This document shows, one piece after another, positions 7,615 through 22,735 of a stretch of DNA of 64,000 bases. Source of the stretch: Rothia amarae (GTDB lineage Bacteria > Actinomycetota > Actinomycetes > Actinomycetales > Micrococcaceae); the NCBI RefSeq assembly GCF_014705945.2, contig NZ_CP061538.1, forward strand, positions 1,612,001-1,676,000, given 5' to 3'. How positions within the stretch are numbered: the stretch's first letter is position 1; the number at the start of each line of letters is the position of its first letter. The notes below the pieces were generated by a model. It saw only the letters and a program-made list of their open reading frames with translations, ran no database searches and was not told where the DNA came from. A program made the position numbers and the translations under genes.

Positions 7615-9156
7615 TTAGTCCTCGTGGTTTTCTTTTCGTTCGGTCTCGGTTTTTGATTCCTCGTCGAAAGACTGCAGGTTCTCTTCGGAAGCTTGTTCTT
7701 CGCTCACTGTGGTTTCAGCGGAGCTCAGTGCGTCTTCATCCTGCTCATCTTCCTCAACGAAGTCGTCGTCTTCCTTTTCATAGATTTCAGACTCTTCCGT
7801 CTTAATTTCGATGTCAGTGAGAGAAACCGAAGGTTCTTCCTCGTCTTCAAAGAGCTCGGGCTCGCCGAAGATATCGAAGATTTCGGGTTCTGCGAATTCG
7901 CCCTGTCCCAACGCAGCTTCAGTAACGATTGCGAGTCGGTACCAGCGAGTGGCTTCTTTTTCTCGCCCGTCTTCTTCAAGAAGCGCACCGTAAGCTTCAA
8001 AGAGGCGAGGGCTGTAGTCGAATCCACGCTGGCTATTGAGCTCGGGAATCTCCAGCGCCTCAATAGCGCCTGCTAAATCGCCCTGGTCGTGTTTGATACC
8101 GGAGACCACAATGGCGGTTTCTACTCGCTCAGCGGGCTTAAGTTCTAGCTGCTTCGATTCCTCTGCCAGTTCAAGAGCTTTTTCGATATGTCCCAGCGCG
8201 CGTTCGGTGTCAATCAGCACCGCTAGATGCTCATCTGAGCCGGAGATACGACGATGAGTACGGAGCTCACGCAGAGCAAGTTCAAAATCTTCTGCTACAT
8301 AGGCGGCGATGCCGGCGGCTTCGCGTACCGCTGCGATGCGGCCTGCGCGGCGAGTTGCAGCTTGAGCATGCTCTAGAGCGAATTTGGGGTCGATGTCGAG
8401 GTAGCGGCCTGCCATCACGAGGTGCTGACCGACGACGTCGGCGTTATCCTTTTCCAACGCGCGAAGCTGGCGCAATACTGAGCCATCGAGTTCGCGACCG
8501 GTTACATCGGTGTCGATTTCAGGTCCTTGACCTTTCGACGGGCGGTAACCGGCTTTGGGAGCTGCGCTGTCGCGAGCATTGCGACGCTGCTGACCTCCGC
8601 GCTGATGTCCGTCTGAGAAACGACTCTCGTTGTTGTTAAAACGCTTGTTCTCTGAACCGCGACGCTCATTGCGGGAATCAGAACGATAACCATCGCGATC
8701 ACGATTCTGATGTCCCCGGTTATCGCGATTATTAGAGCGGAATCGATCTGATTGTCCACGTTCGTTGCGGTAGCCGCCCCGGTCTTCACGGTTATCGCGG
8801 CGACCACCAAAACCACCACGATCATCACGATGCTCACTATCCCGACGGAACCCACCACGACCACCCTCATTACGATCGTCTCGGCGTCTTCCAAATCCTC
8901 CGCGGTTATCGCGGCGACCATCGCGGAACTTACCACCCTCATTACGATCGTTACGGCGGTAGCCGCCTGAATTGCGTGAAGCGCGGGAATCTTCACCTTC
9001 CTTACGGTTACGATCGCCGAATGACTTTTCTCCAAATTTATTGCCACCGCGGTCACGGCTATATGAGGAGTTACGGTCATTACGCTTATTGAACCCACCT
9101 GATCGGTGGTTTGATTCACGGTTATAGTTGGATTCGCTGCGCGATGATTCTGACAA
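7615..9156 (-). CDS. TPR-like protein with long Arg/Gly/Asp/Asn-rich disordered N-terminus
   Basis: The start is placed at TTG 9156 because AGAGGAG lies just upstream, giving 513 residues. Residues 1 to about 210 are low-complexity, dominated by R, G, D, N and S with many GGF, GGR, RDNR and RNDR units. Residues about 215-410 are helical with TPR-like pairs (for example AVREAAGIAAYVAEDFELAL and YGALLEEDGREKEATRWYRL). The last 90 residues are strongly acidic. The TPR core corresponds in position to mycobacterial Rv1691, upstream of the HAD phosphatase and tlyA. The RGG-like segment suggests RNA binding or condensate formation, which is inference. No enzymatic motif is seen. Confidence 0.8.
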   Translation of the reverse strand: MSESSRSESNYNRESNHRSGGFNKRNDRNSSYSRDRGGNKFGEKSFGDRNRKEGEDSRASRNSGGYRRNDRNEGGKFRDGRRDNRGGFGRRRDDRNEGGRGGFRRDSEHRDDRGGFGGRRDNREDRGGYRNERGQSDRFRSNNRDNRGHQNRDRDGYRSDSRNERRGSENKRFNNNESRFSDGHQRGGQQRRNARDSAAPKAGYRPSKGQGPEIDTDVTGRELDGSVLRQLRALEKDNADVVGQHLVMAGRYLDIDPKFALEHAQAATRRAGRIAAVREAAGIAAYVAEDFELALRELRTHRRISGSDEHLAVLIDTERALGHIEKALELAEESKQLELKPAERVETAIVVSGIKHDQGDLAGAIEALEIPELNSQRGFDYSPRLFEAYGALLEEDGREKEATRWYRLAIVTEAALGQGEFAEPEIFDIFGEPELFEDEEEPSVSLTDIEIKTEESEIYEKEDDDFVEEDEQDEDALSSAETTVSEEQASEENLQSFDEESKTETERKENHED

Positions 9157-9212
9157 GAATACTCCTCTATGAATTTGGCGTGGAGAAAGTTCCACTGAAG
9201 ATACCGTTCCCT

Positions 9213-9241
9213 ATTTTATAGGTCATAGTTTATCTTGGGCA
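9213..9241 (-). promoter_or_regulatory. Candidate promoter for the TPR-HAD-tlyA operon
   Basis: On the minus strand TGCCCA (9241-9236) and TAAAAT (9218-9213, within TATAAAAT) are spaced by 17 bases and lie 57 bases before the TTG start. The -10 is good, the -35 weak. Confidence 0.4.
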
Positions 9242-9346
9242 GAGCCTGATAGAAATTGAGGTGCGTTTTCCCTTACATCAGGATAGATCCTATTCCCCAT
9301 TGATTGCAGAAAAGGCCTTACTTCGACTGTAGAAAGCTACTTAAAA

Positions 9347-9381
9347 CAAAAATAGCCTTGGAACTATGCTCCAAGGCTATT
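9347..9381 (-). terminator. rRNA operon terminator
   Basis: A 12-bp perfect stem (9351-9362 with 9370-9381, AATAGCCTTGGA) with a 7-base loop lies about 20 bases past the 5S gene. It is followed on the minus strand by TTTTTGTTTT. Confidence 0.88.
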
Positions 9382-9399
9382 CAAGTATCCCAATAAAAA

Positions 9400-9516
9400 C
9401 CGGCGGCGACCTACTCTCCCACACCGTCCCCAGTGCAGTACCATCGGCGCAAAGAGTCTTAGCTTCCGGGTTCGGGATGGAACCGGGCGTTTCCCTCTTG
9501 CTATAACCACCGCAAA
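9400..9516 (-). rRNA. rrf: 5S ribosomal RNA
   Basis: On the minus strand the sequence has the conserved blocks GGAAACGCCCGGTTCCAT, CCGAACCCGGAAGCTAAG and GTGGGAGAGTAGGTCGCC. The GCGGTGGT and GCCGCCGG ends pair with each other. Ends are set by that terminal stem and may be off by a few bases. Confidence 0.93.
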
Positions 9517-9614
9517 TCTATGAAATTAACATGTGCCTATCTTCTTCGTTGAAGAAGAGTGTTTTGTTATTTCAAAACCATACAGTGGACGCAAACACAA
9601 CCAAACCAAGAAAA

Positions 9615-14578
<4,964 letters not shown>

Positions 14579-15084
14579 AAACAAAAAAGCTTGAATAACC
14601 TGATCTCAAAATAAAAACGAAACAATGATTCAAACGCCACACGGGGTACGGTGACTCATCACTGCTTCAAGCTGTCATTCTGATAACCAAAAGGTATTCA
14701 AAAATACATATAAATATTTGGTATCAGTTTCAGTCAATAAGCCTCCCCAATATTTATGAGAAAAGGAGGCCATTTATTGAACAAAGCACACTATTGAGTT
14801 CTCAAACAACAAACCACACGAACCAATCACACCACTCATACCGTGGCAACTGCAGAACGTCAGTCAACATCTTGTTTACATTTTTCGCTACCCTCATCGG
14901 GGCAACTCGTCTAGCTTACCAGGTGTCCAGCGACCATGCAACACGAACAACCGTGAAACACACCACATTCTTTCAATCAGAGCAACCAGCAAAACCAGCC
15001 ACAAACCCGAAGAAAAACACCCTATAAACTTATCCGAACCACCGTCTGACTAGGAGATTCTTTCACTCCCTCGCCCCGGCGACT
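14579..15084 (-). other. rRNA operon leader, gene-free
   Basis: About 500 bases without a gene between the rRNA promoter and 16S. It holds the boxA-like motif GTTGTTTGAGAACT followed by CAATAGTG (minus strand, 14810-14797). An imperfect hairpin lies at 14736-14778 with GCCTCC/GGAGGC at its core, which could be part of the leader processing stem. Open frames on the + strand here look random. Confidence 0.7.
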
Positions 15085-15090
15085 CGTACT

Positions 15091-15119
15091 ACTTTACACA
15101 CTCCACAACACCCCCGCAA
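15091..15119 (-). promoter_or_regulatory. rRNA operon promoter
   Basis: On the minus strand TTGCGG (15119-15114) and TAAAGT (15096-15091) are 17 bases apart, followed by a G/C-rich discriminator (GAGTCGCCGGGGCGAGG). The layout fits actinobacterial rRNA promoters. The gene-free stretch 15120-15284 upstream may hold further promoters, but I see none as good. Confidence 0.65.
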
Positions 15120-15284
15120 CTCCAGCTTGATAGAGCTGGCTCACATAACTGTCGTTTATTGAATACTCATCTTTCTACCGAGAGATGTTTTACCTAGTAA
15201 ATCAGGGGTTTTTAACGTCCATTAGACAACACTGTGGCGTATATCAGTAATCTGTTTCACTCAAAATACCTTGACATTCCTAAT

Positions 15285-15326
15285 AAAAAAGCCGAAATCA
15301 GACCTGAAGGTCTGATTTCGGCTTTT
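15285..15326 (-). terminator. tyrS terminator
   Basis: Perfect 14-bp stem GCCGAAATCAGACC (15291-15304) with 15309-15322 and a four-base loop, flanked by A and T runs. On the minus strand it ends in TTTTTT, 25 bases past tyrS. It insulates the rRNA operon from tyrS. Confidence 0.9.
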
Positions 15327-15351
15327 CACAGCGTATAGAGAGTTAGAACGG

Positions 15352-16662
15352 TTAGGAATTCCGAACTTCTACTACTGCCATGTTCTTCTTTCCTCGACGA
15401 ACTACCGCATACTTGCCATGAAGTAGCTCCAGAGCTGCAATGGCAGAATCCTCGCCCTGTACCTTTACGTTGTTGACTGAAGCACCGCCCTCTTTCAAAG
15501 TTCGTCGTGCTGCTGACTTCGATTCAGAAAGACCAGTCTCAGTCAAAACCGTAATCATATCTAGCTGGTCCGGAGTCACTACAGCATGCGGTAACTCAGC
15601 TGTTGCAGCAACCAGAGTGTCCTCATCCAAATCTGCCAATTGTCCCTTACCAAAGAGTGCCTCTGAAGCAGCAATAACCTTTTCAGTTGCTTCCACGCCG
15701 TGGACCAAAGCGGTCACTTCGTAGGCCAAAGTCTTCTGACCCAAACGCTTGTAAGGTTCCTCTTCAACTGACTTCTGGATTTCAGCAATCTCATCACGAG
15801 TCTTGAAGGTGAAGACTTTAAAGCGATCAGCGACGTCGGCGTCGGCAGTATTGAGCCAGAACTGGTAGAAGGCATAGGGGGTGCACATCTGCGGATCAAG
15901 CCAGATGGCGTTGCCCTCAGACTTACCAAACTTAGTCCCATCAGAATTAGTGATGAGTGGTGTCCCCAATGCATGAACGTGCGCACCTTCGACCTTACGA
16001 ACCAGCTCAGTACCGGAGGTAAGGTTGCCCCACTGATCCGAGCCACCACACTGCAAAGTAACTCCGTACCGGCGATTAAGTTCTAAGTAATCGTTACCCT
16101 GCAGAATTTGATAAGAGAACTCAGTGTAAGAAATACCCTCATCAGAGTTCAGGCGCTTTGCCACAATCTCTTTTTTCACCATGGTTCCCACACGGAAGTT
16201 CTTACCAATCTCCCGCAAGAAGTCAATAGCCGATAGCTCCGACGTCCACTCCAAGTTATTCACCATTTGAGCAGCATGGTCGCCCTTGAAATCAAGGAAG
16301 CGCTCAATTTGACCGCGCAGTTTTTCGACCCACCCCTCAACTACATCACGAGAATTAAGAACTCGCTCTGATGTCTGGCGAGGATCACCAATCAAACCGG
16401 TAGCACCACCCACCAGCCCGAAGGGATTATGACCAGCCAGCTGAAGACGACGCATCGTCAGCAACTGCACCAAATGACCCAAATGAAGTGAAGCCGCCGT
16501 GGGATCATACCCAATATAGAAGTTCACCGATTCTTCAGAAAGAGCCTTTTCCAGTGCAGCTTCATCGGTACTCACATGCACCAGACCGCGCCACTTGAGT
16601 TCCTGCCAGATGTTCTCGAAAGAATCATCATTGTGCTGCGTTTCAAGAATGCTGGTTGACAC
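15352..16662 (-). CDS. tyrS: Tyrosyl-tRNA synthetase
   Basis: Class I synthetase that charges tRNA-Tyr. GTG at 16662 is chosen as start because GGAGAAAG lies at the right distance, giving 436 residues. The HIGH motif appears as HLGH (about residues 60-63) and the KMSKS loop as KFGKSEG (about 244-250). A C-terminal S4 RNA-binding domain covers roughly the last 75 residues. A tyrosine-binding signature (YTEFSYQILQGND) is present. In mycobacteria tyrS neighbours the TPR/HAD/tlyA block. Here the rRNA operon lies between them. Confidence 0.95.
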   Translation of the reverse strand: MSTSILETQHNDDSFENIWQELKWRGLVHVSTDEAALEKALSEESVNFYIGYDPTAASLHLGHLVQLLTMRRLQLAGHNPFGLVGGATGLIGDPRQTSERVLNSRDVVEGWVEKLRGQIERFLDFKGDHAAQMVNNLEWTSELSAIDFLREIGKNFRVGTMVKKEIVAKRLNSDEGISYTEFSYQILQGNDYLELNRRYGVTLQCGGSDQWGNLTSGTELVRKVEGAHVHALGTPLITNSDGTKFGKSEGNAIWLDPQMCTPYAFYQFWLNTADADVADRFKVFTFKTRDEIAEIQKSVEEEPYKRLGQKTLAYEVTALVHGVEATEKVIAASEALFGKGQLADLDEDTLVAATAELPHAVVTPDQLDMITVLTETGLSESKSAARRTLKEGGASVNNVKVQGEDSAIAALELLHGKYAVVRRGKKNMAVVEVRNS

Positions 16663-16746
16663 TCTTTCTCCATTCATTAGCATTACGTGCTTACTTCATT
16701 ACTAAGGTACAAACTACCAGGTCGCTATCACTAGCGGTCTGAGCCG

Positions 16747-19056
16747 CTAAGACTCTAATCCTGAGGGAAATTCCTCGGCCCCAATCAGGTACAGGCGCTG
16801 AGTCGGACGAGTCATCGAAACATACAAGTCTCCAATAGAGCCATTAGCTGCCCTCACTAAATCATTGGGTTCGACGATAATAACCACATCAAACTCAAGC
16901 CCTTTTGCCTCCCAAGGAGTGAGTACCAAAATCTGATTTTCCAAGGCGGTCTGCGATGTACCGGTCTTATCCCGATGTGCTCGTGCTACCGCATTAGCCA
17001 CCTGAGCAAATTTTTCTGGAGCAGCAATGACACCGATCAAGCCTCCGGCAGCAAACCGAACTTCTTCCGTTACCTTATCCACAACAGTAGAGATAAGATC
17101 TTCAGATTCAACATGTATAAGGAAGGGTGGACACTCCCCCTCTCGAACAGCTCGCGGGGCTGATACATCTTGACCAGCCGCCTGCGCCACGGCAACAGCC
17201 GCATCAGAAATCTGAGCGGGGGTTCGATAATTGACGCTGAGCGTATCTAATTCGAAACGCTCCCCCACGAACGGCTCCAACGCGTCCTGCCAAGAATGAG
17301 AAGCAGCTGCTGAAGACGCCTGAGCAATGTCTCCGACAATAGTGAAAGACTTCATGGGACAACGACGGAAGAGAAGCCGCCACTGCATCGGTGAGAGTTC
17401 TTGAGCCTCATCGACCACCACATGCCCATACGCCCAGGTGCGATCTGACTTAGCTGCCTGAGCCGCCGTCATGCGCTGAGCACCCGTCTCGTTATAAAAA
17501 GCAATTTGCTCGGCGGTAATCACACCATCGACGCCAAAATCTTCTAGCTCATAATGCACATTTTCCAGCGCTTTGCGAGCATTCTCCAGGTTAGCTTTAT
17601 GCTCCGCCGCCGCGCGAGCGGCTGCCGCAGCACCGGTAATCTTTCCAAAATCACCGAGCAATTCAGCAGCTTCATCAAGCAGCGGAACATCCGCCTCGGT
17701 GAAAGGAGCAGACGCAGGGCGGACCAACAAATCACGCTCCGCGTCAGTAAACTCCCGCAACGCCGAATCTAAATACTCGCGTTTGGAAAATAGCGAGCGT
17801 AATAGAGTCTCCGGAGAGATAGGCATCCACGCCAGATTCAAAGCCCGACGCACATCCATTGATTCACGGACATCGTCCTCAATATGCGGCCGATCTACCT
17901 GCCTGCCAGCAGCCTCATCCAGTTTTTCGTTCAGTTGCTGACCCAAGTCCCGGATCAGAATTTTCACAAAAGTCTCGCGTGCCTCATTATGGGGCTTTCC
18001 GGTTGAACGTGCTTTCTCCCGCGCATAATCAACCATTTTTGGAGTGAGCATGAGTTCGGTGGAATCTACCGTCAATCGCGTCGGTTCCTTGATGCGCTTT
18101 TCGCGGTCTTTCACCGCACGCTTGATAGCACGAACCATCCGAAGATCGCCTTTGAGTCTGGCGACCTGCGGATCGTTCTCTGGAACCGCGCGCAAACCCG
18201 GGTAAAGCGACGCCAGGGATGTCATCACAACGCCAGTCTCGCCCAAGGACGGCAGAACACGCTCGATGTACCACATGAACGAAGCGCTAGGTCCGACGAC
18301 CAAAACACCAGCTTTGTTCAACCGCTCACGAAAGGTATAGAGCAAATAGGCCGCACGATGCAAAGCAACCGCCGTCTTACCCGTACCCGGGCCGCCCTGA
18401 ACAACGCGGACACCAGGCAAATCAGCGCGAATAATCTTGTCCTGCTCCGCCTGAATAGTTGCAACGATATCGCCCATACGACCGGTACGCTTGCGATTGA
18501 GCGCAGCGAGAAGAGCGCCCTCGCCGTGCAAATTGTCCTCAGTATCAAGCATAGTGGAATCAAGAACATCATCTTCGATTCCCACCACATTGCGCTTTTC
18601 CAGCATCAAATGACGGCGGCGGCGGACATTCTGCCGGTCAAAAGCCGTTGCCTGATAAAAAGTGCCAGCCTCCGGCGCGCGCCAGTCAATGAGAAGACGC
18701 TCGTGTTCTTCGGTGGCCAAACCGATACGCCCGATGTATCGGGTCGTTTCATCGTCAAGATCGAGCCGACCAAACGCTAACCGGTGGTCTACAGCGTTGA
18801 GCTGCGCCAACCTATCCTCGTAGTGGCTGGCATACGCGTCTCGTTCCGAACGATTCTGGTGCGTGCCGATTGTTTGCGAACGCCGAATATTTTTGAGCTT
18901 GGCATCGGTATCTTCACGCATCTCGTCCAGACGTAAATACAACCGATTGACGTAGTCCCGCTCCAACTGCAATGCCTGAGCATAAGCGGCCTCAGCAGCT
19001 TCAGAATCAACCGGGGATACCGGGCCTCGAGCATTCTCCGAATTATGATCAGTCAC
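16747..19056 (-). CDS. helD: HelD-like UvrD/Rep-family ATPase, RNA polymerase recycling factor
   Basis: 769 residues. A long N-terminal coiled-coil arm (about 20-90, LERDYVNRLYLRLDEMRED) and the IDWRAPEAGTFYQA segment precede a superfamily 1 helicase core. Walker A is GGPGTGKTAVALHRA (about 221-235), Walker B VVVDEAQELSPMQW, and motif V/VI lie near LTPWEAKGLEFDVVI and YVSMTRPTQRLYL. HelD proteins remove stalled RNA polymerase from nucleic acid, and actinobacterial forms can protect against rifampicin. The length and N-terminal arm fit HelD rather than UvrD/PcrA. Same strand as apt, about 105 bases downstream of it. Confidence 0.88.
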   Translation of the reverse strand: MTDHNSENARGPVSPVDSEAAEAAYAQALQLERDYVNRLYLRLDEMREDTDAKLKNIRRSQTIGTHQNRSERDAYASHYEDRLAQLNAVDHRLAFGRLDLDDETTRYIGRIGLATEEHERLLIDWRAPEAGTFYQATAFDRQNVRRRRHLMLEKRNVVGIEDDVLDSTMLDTEDNLHGEGALLAALNRKRTGRMGDIVATIQAEQDKIIRADLPGVRVVQGGPGTGKTAVALHRAAYLLYTFRERLNKAGVLVVGPSASFMWYIERVLPSLGETGVVMTSLASLYPGLRAVPENDPQVARLKGDLRMVRAIKRAVKDREKRIKEPTRLTVDSTELMLTPKMVDYAREKARSTGKPHNEARETFVKILIRDLGQQLNEKLDEAAGRQVDRPHIEDDVRESMDVRRALNLAWMPISPETLLRSLFSKREYLDSALREFTDAERDLLVRPASAPFTEADVPLLDEAAELLGDFGKITGAAAAARAAAEHKANLENARKALENVHYELEDFGVDGVITAEQIAFYNETGAQRMTAAQAAKSDRTWAYGHVVVDEAQELSPMQWRLLFRRCPMKSFTIVGDIAQASSAAASHSWQDALEPFVGERFELDTLSVNYRTPAQISDAAVAVAQAAGQDVSAPRAVREGECPPFLIHVESEDLISTVVDKVTEEVRFAAGGLIGVIAAPEKFAQVANAVARAHRDKTGTSQTALENQILVLTPWEAKGLEFDVVIIVEPNDLVRAANGSIGDLYVSMTRPTQRLYLIGAEEFPSGLES

Positions 19057-19161
19057 GCACGTTTCTTTCTCTAAATTTAAAACTGAGACGTTCTAGTTTA
19101 CGCGTCAAAAGGCCGCTTGGAAATAGGGCGGGTGCCCTTCAAAAGTTAAGGGTGGGAAAAC

Positions 19162-19731
19162 TTATTCAGAGACAATAGATAAAGACTCAACCAGATGCGG
19201 TCCAATTGCTTCACGACCGCCTAGCCCCTCTAGCTCGAGGAGTACTCCCACACCCGCGACTTTCAGTTGCGCTTGGTCCATAAGGTTCACTGCAGCAGCA
19301 AGGGTACCGCCGGTTGCCAGCAAATCATCCACAATCAAAACGCGCGTACCGGCAGGGATATCATCCCGGTGAATCTCGATTGCAGCCGAACCGTATTCCA
19401 GCTCGTACTCCTTGGTATAGGTATCGCGAGGGAGTTTACCTGCCTTGCGAACAGTCATTACACCGGTTCCTGCACTATAGGCAATAGCAGAAGCGAGCAG
19501 GAATCCACGAGCCTCCACACCGGCTACGATGTCAAAAGTTCCTGCGAAACGTTCGGTCAGTTCATCGATGCAGCGGCGGAATACCTGCGGATTAGCAAAG
19601 AGAGTAGTGACGTCGTAGAACAAGATTCCCGGCTTAGGAAAGTCCTGAATTTGCGCGCACGCTGCGGGCACGGCGTCTCGAATGGAAAGGTTTTGAAGGT
19701 CTGCTGAAATCATCGCGGGTAAAACTTTCAC
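19162..19731 (-). CDS. apt: Adenine phosphoribosyltransferase
   Basis: Salvages adenine to AMP using PRPP. The PRPP-binding signature VLIVDDLLATGGTLAAA and the substrate loop VEARGFLLASAIAY are intact, as is FPKPGILFYDVTTL. As given it starts at GTG 19731 (189 residues). An ATG at 19713 would give 183 residues and cannot be excluded because no clear ribosome-binding site marks either. In actinobacteria apt is often near relA. That gene is not in the window. Confidence 0.93.
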   Translation of the reverse strand: MKVLPAMISADLQNLSIRDAVPAACAQIQDFPKPGILFYDVTTLFANPQVFRRCIDELTERFAGTFDIVAGVEARGFLLASAIAYSAGTGVMTVRKAGKLPRDTYTKEYELEYGSAAIEIHRDDIPAGTRVLIVDDLLATGGTLAAAVNLMDQAQLKVAGVGVLLELEGLGGREAIGPHLVESLSIVSE

Positions 19732-19828
19732 ACCGAAAAACGGTGATTGCTTTTATAAATGGTCAAAGAATCCTTCAAAAATTATACGCGCAGCAGGAGC
19801 CTGCGAGCTCGGAACAATCTCTGACACG

Positions 19829-19863
19829 CAAAACCCGTCTGCTCTCCGAGAAGAACAGGCGGG
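19829..19863 (-). terminator. argH terminator
   Basis: On the minus strand CCCGCCTG and its partner CAGACGGG form an outer stem with one mismatch. It continues inward through a wobble-containing stem and is followed by TTTTGC. It begins 14 bases past the argH stop. Confidence 0.65.
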
Positions 19864-19876
19864 CCTTAGAAATGAG

Positions 19877-21334
<1,458 letters not shown>

Positions 21335-21400
21335 CTAAAAACTTGGAGAAAAAACCACTAGAAATTACAGGGGCGGACTGCAACCAGCCCGCCCACAGTC

Positions 21401-22603
21401 CTACTTGCCCAACCGCTGATCGCGCGAAGATGCAACCTTAGAAGACATACCAAACAGTTCAATGAATCCCTTTGCCTGGGACTGATCGAAGCTGTCGCCT
21501 TCATCGTAAGTCGCCAAGTTGAAATCGTAGAGAGAGGTATCTGAACGACGTCCGGTGACAACTGCGCGTCCTGAATGCAGATCCATGCGAATCTCGCCAT
21601 TGACCATCTTCTGAGTGTCATCGATAAACGCATCCAAAGACTTCTTCAGAGGGGAGAACCACTGACCGTCATACACCAACTCGGTCCAGCGCTGACCCAC
21701 AGTCTTCTTGAAACGAGCCTGTTCGCGCTCAATAGTGACGTTTTCAAGTTCCTTGTGCGCAGCAATCAAAGCCATCGCGCCAGGTGCCTCATAAATTTCA
21801 CGGGATTTGATACCTACTAGGCGATCTTCTACCAAATCGATACGACCAACACCCTGTGCGCCGGCACGATGGTTCATCTGCTGAATCGCCTCAAGCGGTG
21901 ATACAGCCTGACCATCAATAGCTACCGGAATACCTTCTTTGAAGGTAATGACGACGGTATCGGGAGCCGGCGCGAAAGTTGGATCATCAGTGTAGTCGTA
22001 GACATCCTTGCTCGGGCCATTCCAGATGTCTTCGAGGAACCCGGTTTCCACCGCGCGCCCCCAGACGTTTTGATCAATAGAGAAGGGATTCTTCTTTGTG
22101 GTTACAATCGGCAAATTATTCTTCTCTGCATACCCAATTGCCTTTTCACGAGTCAACGCAAGGTCGCGAACGGGTGCAATGCACTTCAAGTCGGGGCCGA
22201 GAGTCTGAATGGCGACCTCAAAACGAACCTGGTCATTACCCTTGCCTGTGCAACCGTGAGCTACGGTAGTTGCCCCGAAGTCTTGAGCAGCTTTCACCAG
22301 GTGCTTAGAGATGACGGGACGCGATACCGCAGAAACTAGCGGATATGCATCCATATACAAGGCATTCGCCTTCAGCGCGGGCATGCAGTATTCGCTAGCA
22401 AATTCATCGCGGGCATCTGCCACATATGCTTCGACGGCGCCGCAGTCGAGAGCGCGCTGGCGAATAGTCTCAAGATCCTCGCCGCCCTGTCCTACGTCAA
22501 CAGCAACCGCAATAACTTCTGTTCCTGTGGCCTCGCCAATCCAGCCAATTGCTACGGAGGTATCTAGACCACCTGAATATGCAAGTACTACGCGATCCTT
22601 CAT
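21401..22603 (-). CDS. argG: Argininosuccinate synthase
   Basis: Joins citrulline and aspartate with ATP to argininosuccinate. The start is the second of two in-frame ATGs (22603): GAAAGG is correctly spaced for it and the protein then begins [18 protein letters not shown], as in homologs (400 residues). The PP-loop SGGLDTS, the [13 protein letters not shown] motif and the C-terminal substrate-binding region are intact. An ArgR-box-like site lies upstream. The gene appears functional, so citrulline-to-arginine conversion is retained. Confidence 0.95.
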   Translation of the reverse strand: MKDRVVLAYSGGLDTSVAIGWIGEATGTEVIAVAVDVGQGGEDLETIRQRALDCGAVEAYVADARDEFASEYCMPALKANALYMDAYPLVSAVSRPVISKHLVKAAQDFGATTVAHGCTGKGNDQVRFEVAIQTLGPDLKCIAPVRDLALTREKAIGYAEKNNLPIVTTKKNPFSIDQNVWGRAVETGFLEDIWNGPSKDVYDYTDDPTFAPAPDTVVITFKEGIPVAIDGQAVSPLEAIQQMNHRAGAQGVGRIDLVEDRLVGIKSREIYEAPGAMALIAAHKELENVTIEREQARFKKTVGQRWTELVYDGQWFSPLKKSLDAFIDDTQKMVNGEIRMDLHSGRAVVTGRRSDTSLYDFNLATYDEGDSFDQSQAKGFIELFGMSSKVASSRDQRLGK

Positions 22604-22668
22604 CGTCATCCTTTCGTGGTCTGCCTAGGCAAACAAAAAAATTGGTTATAAATAATTATTAACATGAA

Positions 22669-22682
22669 TCAATAATTATGCA
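22669..22682 (-). promoter_or_regulatory. Candidate ArgR operator upstream of argG
   Basis: TCAATAATTATGCA (on the minus strand TGCATAATTATTGA) has the half-site layout TGCAT-N4-ATTNA of ARG boxes, with AT-rich flanks including AATAATTATT at 22651-22660. It lies 66 bases before the argG start. Confidence 0.5.
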
Positions 22683-22735
22683 AGTTGGAGTGACCGAAGT
22701 GAGCCCAAATTTCTTCATCTTCAAGGAAACTCATA

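Noticed and set aside
8755-8970. CRISPR-like repeats
   Set aside because: The repeats are codon-phased low-complexity coding sequence with irregular spacing, not repeat-spacer units.
8502-9119. 205-codon minus-strand frame rich in Val, Ile and Thr inside the TPR gene
   Set aside because: It is the out-of-frame shadow of the Arg/Asp/Asn-rich repeats of the TPR protein.
16730-16752. TAGCGG-CCGCTA hairpin at the end of helD as a terminator
   Set aside because: It is only 6 bp, overlaps the stop codon, and has no T run.
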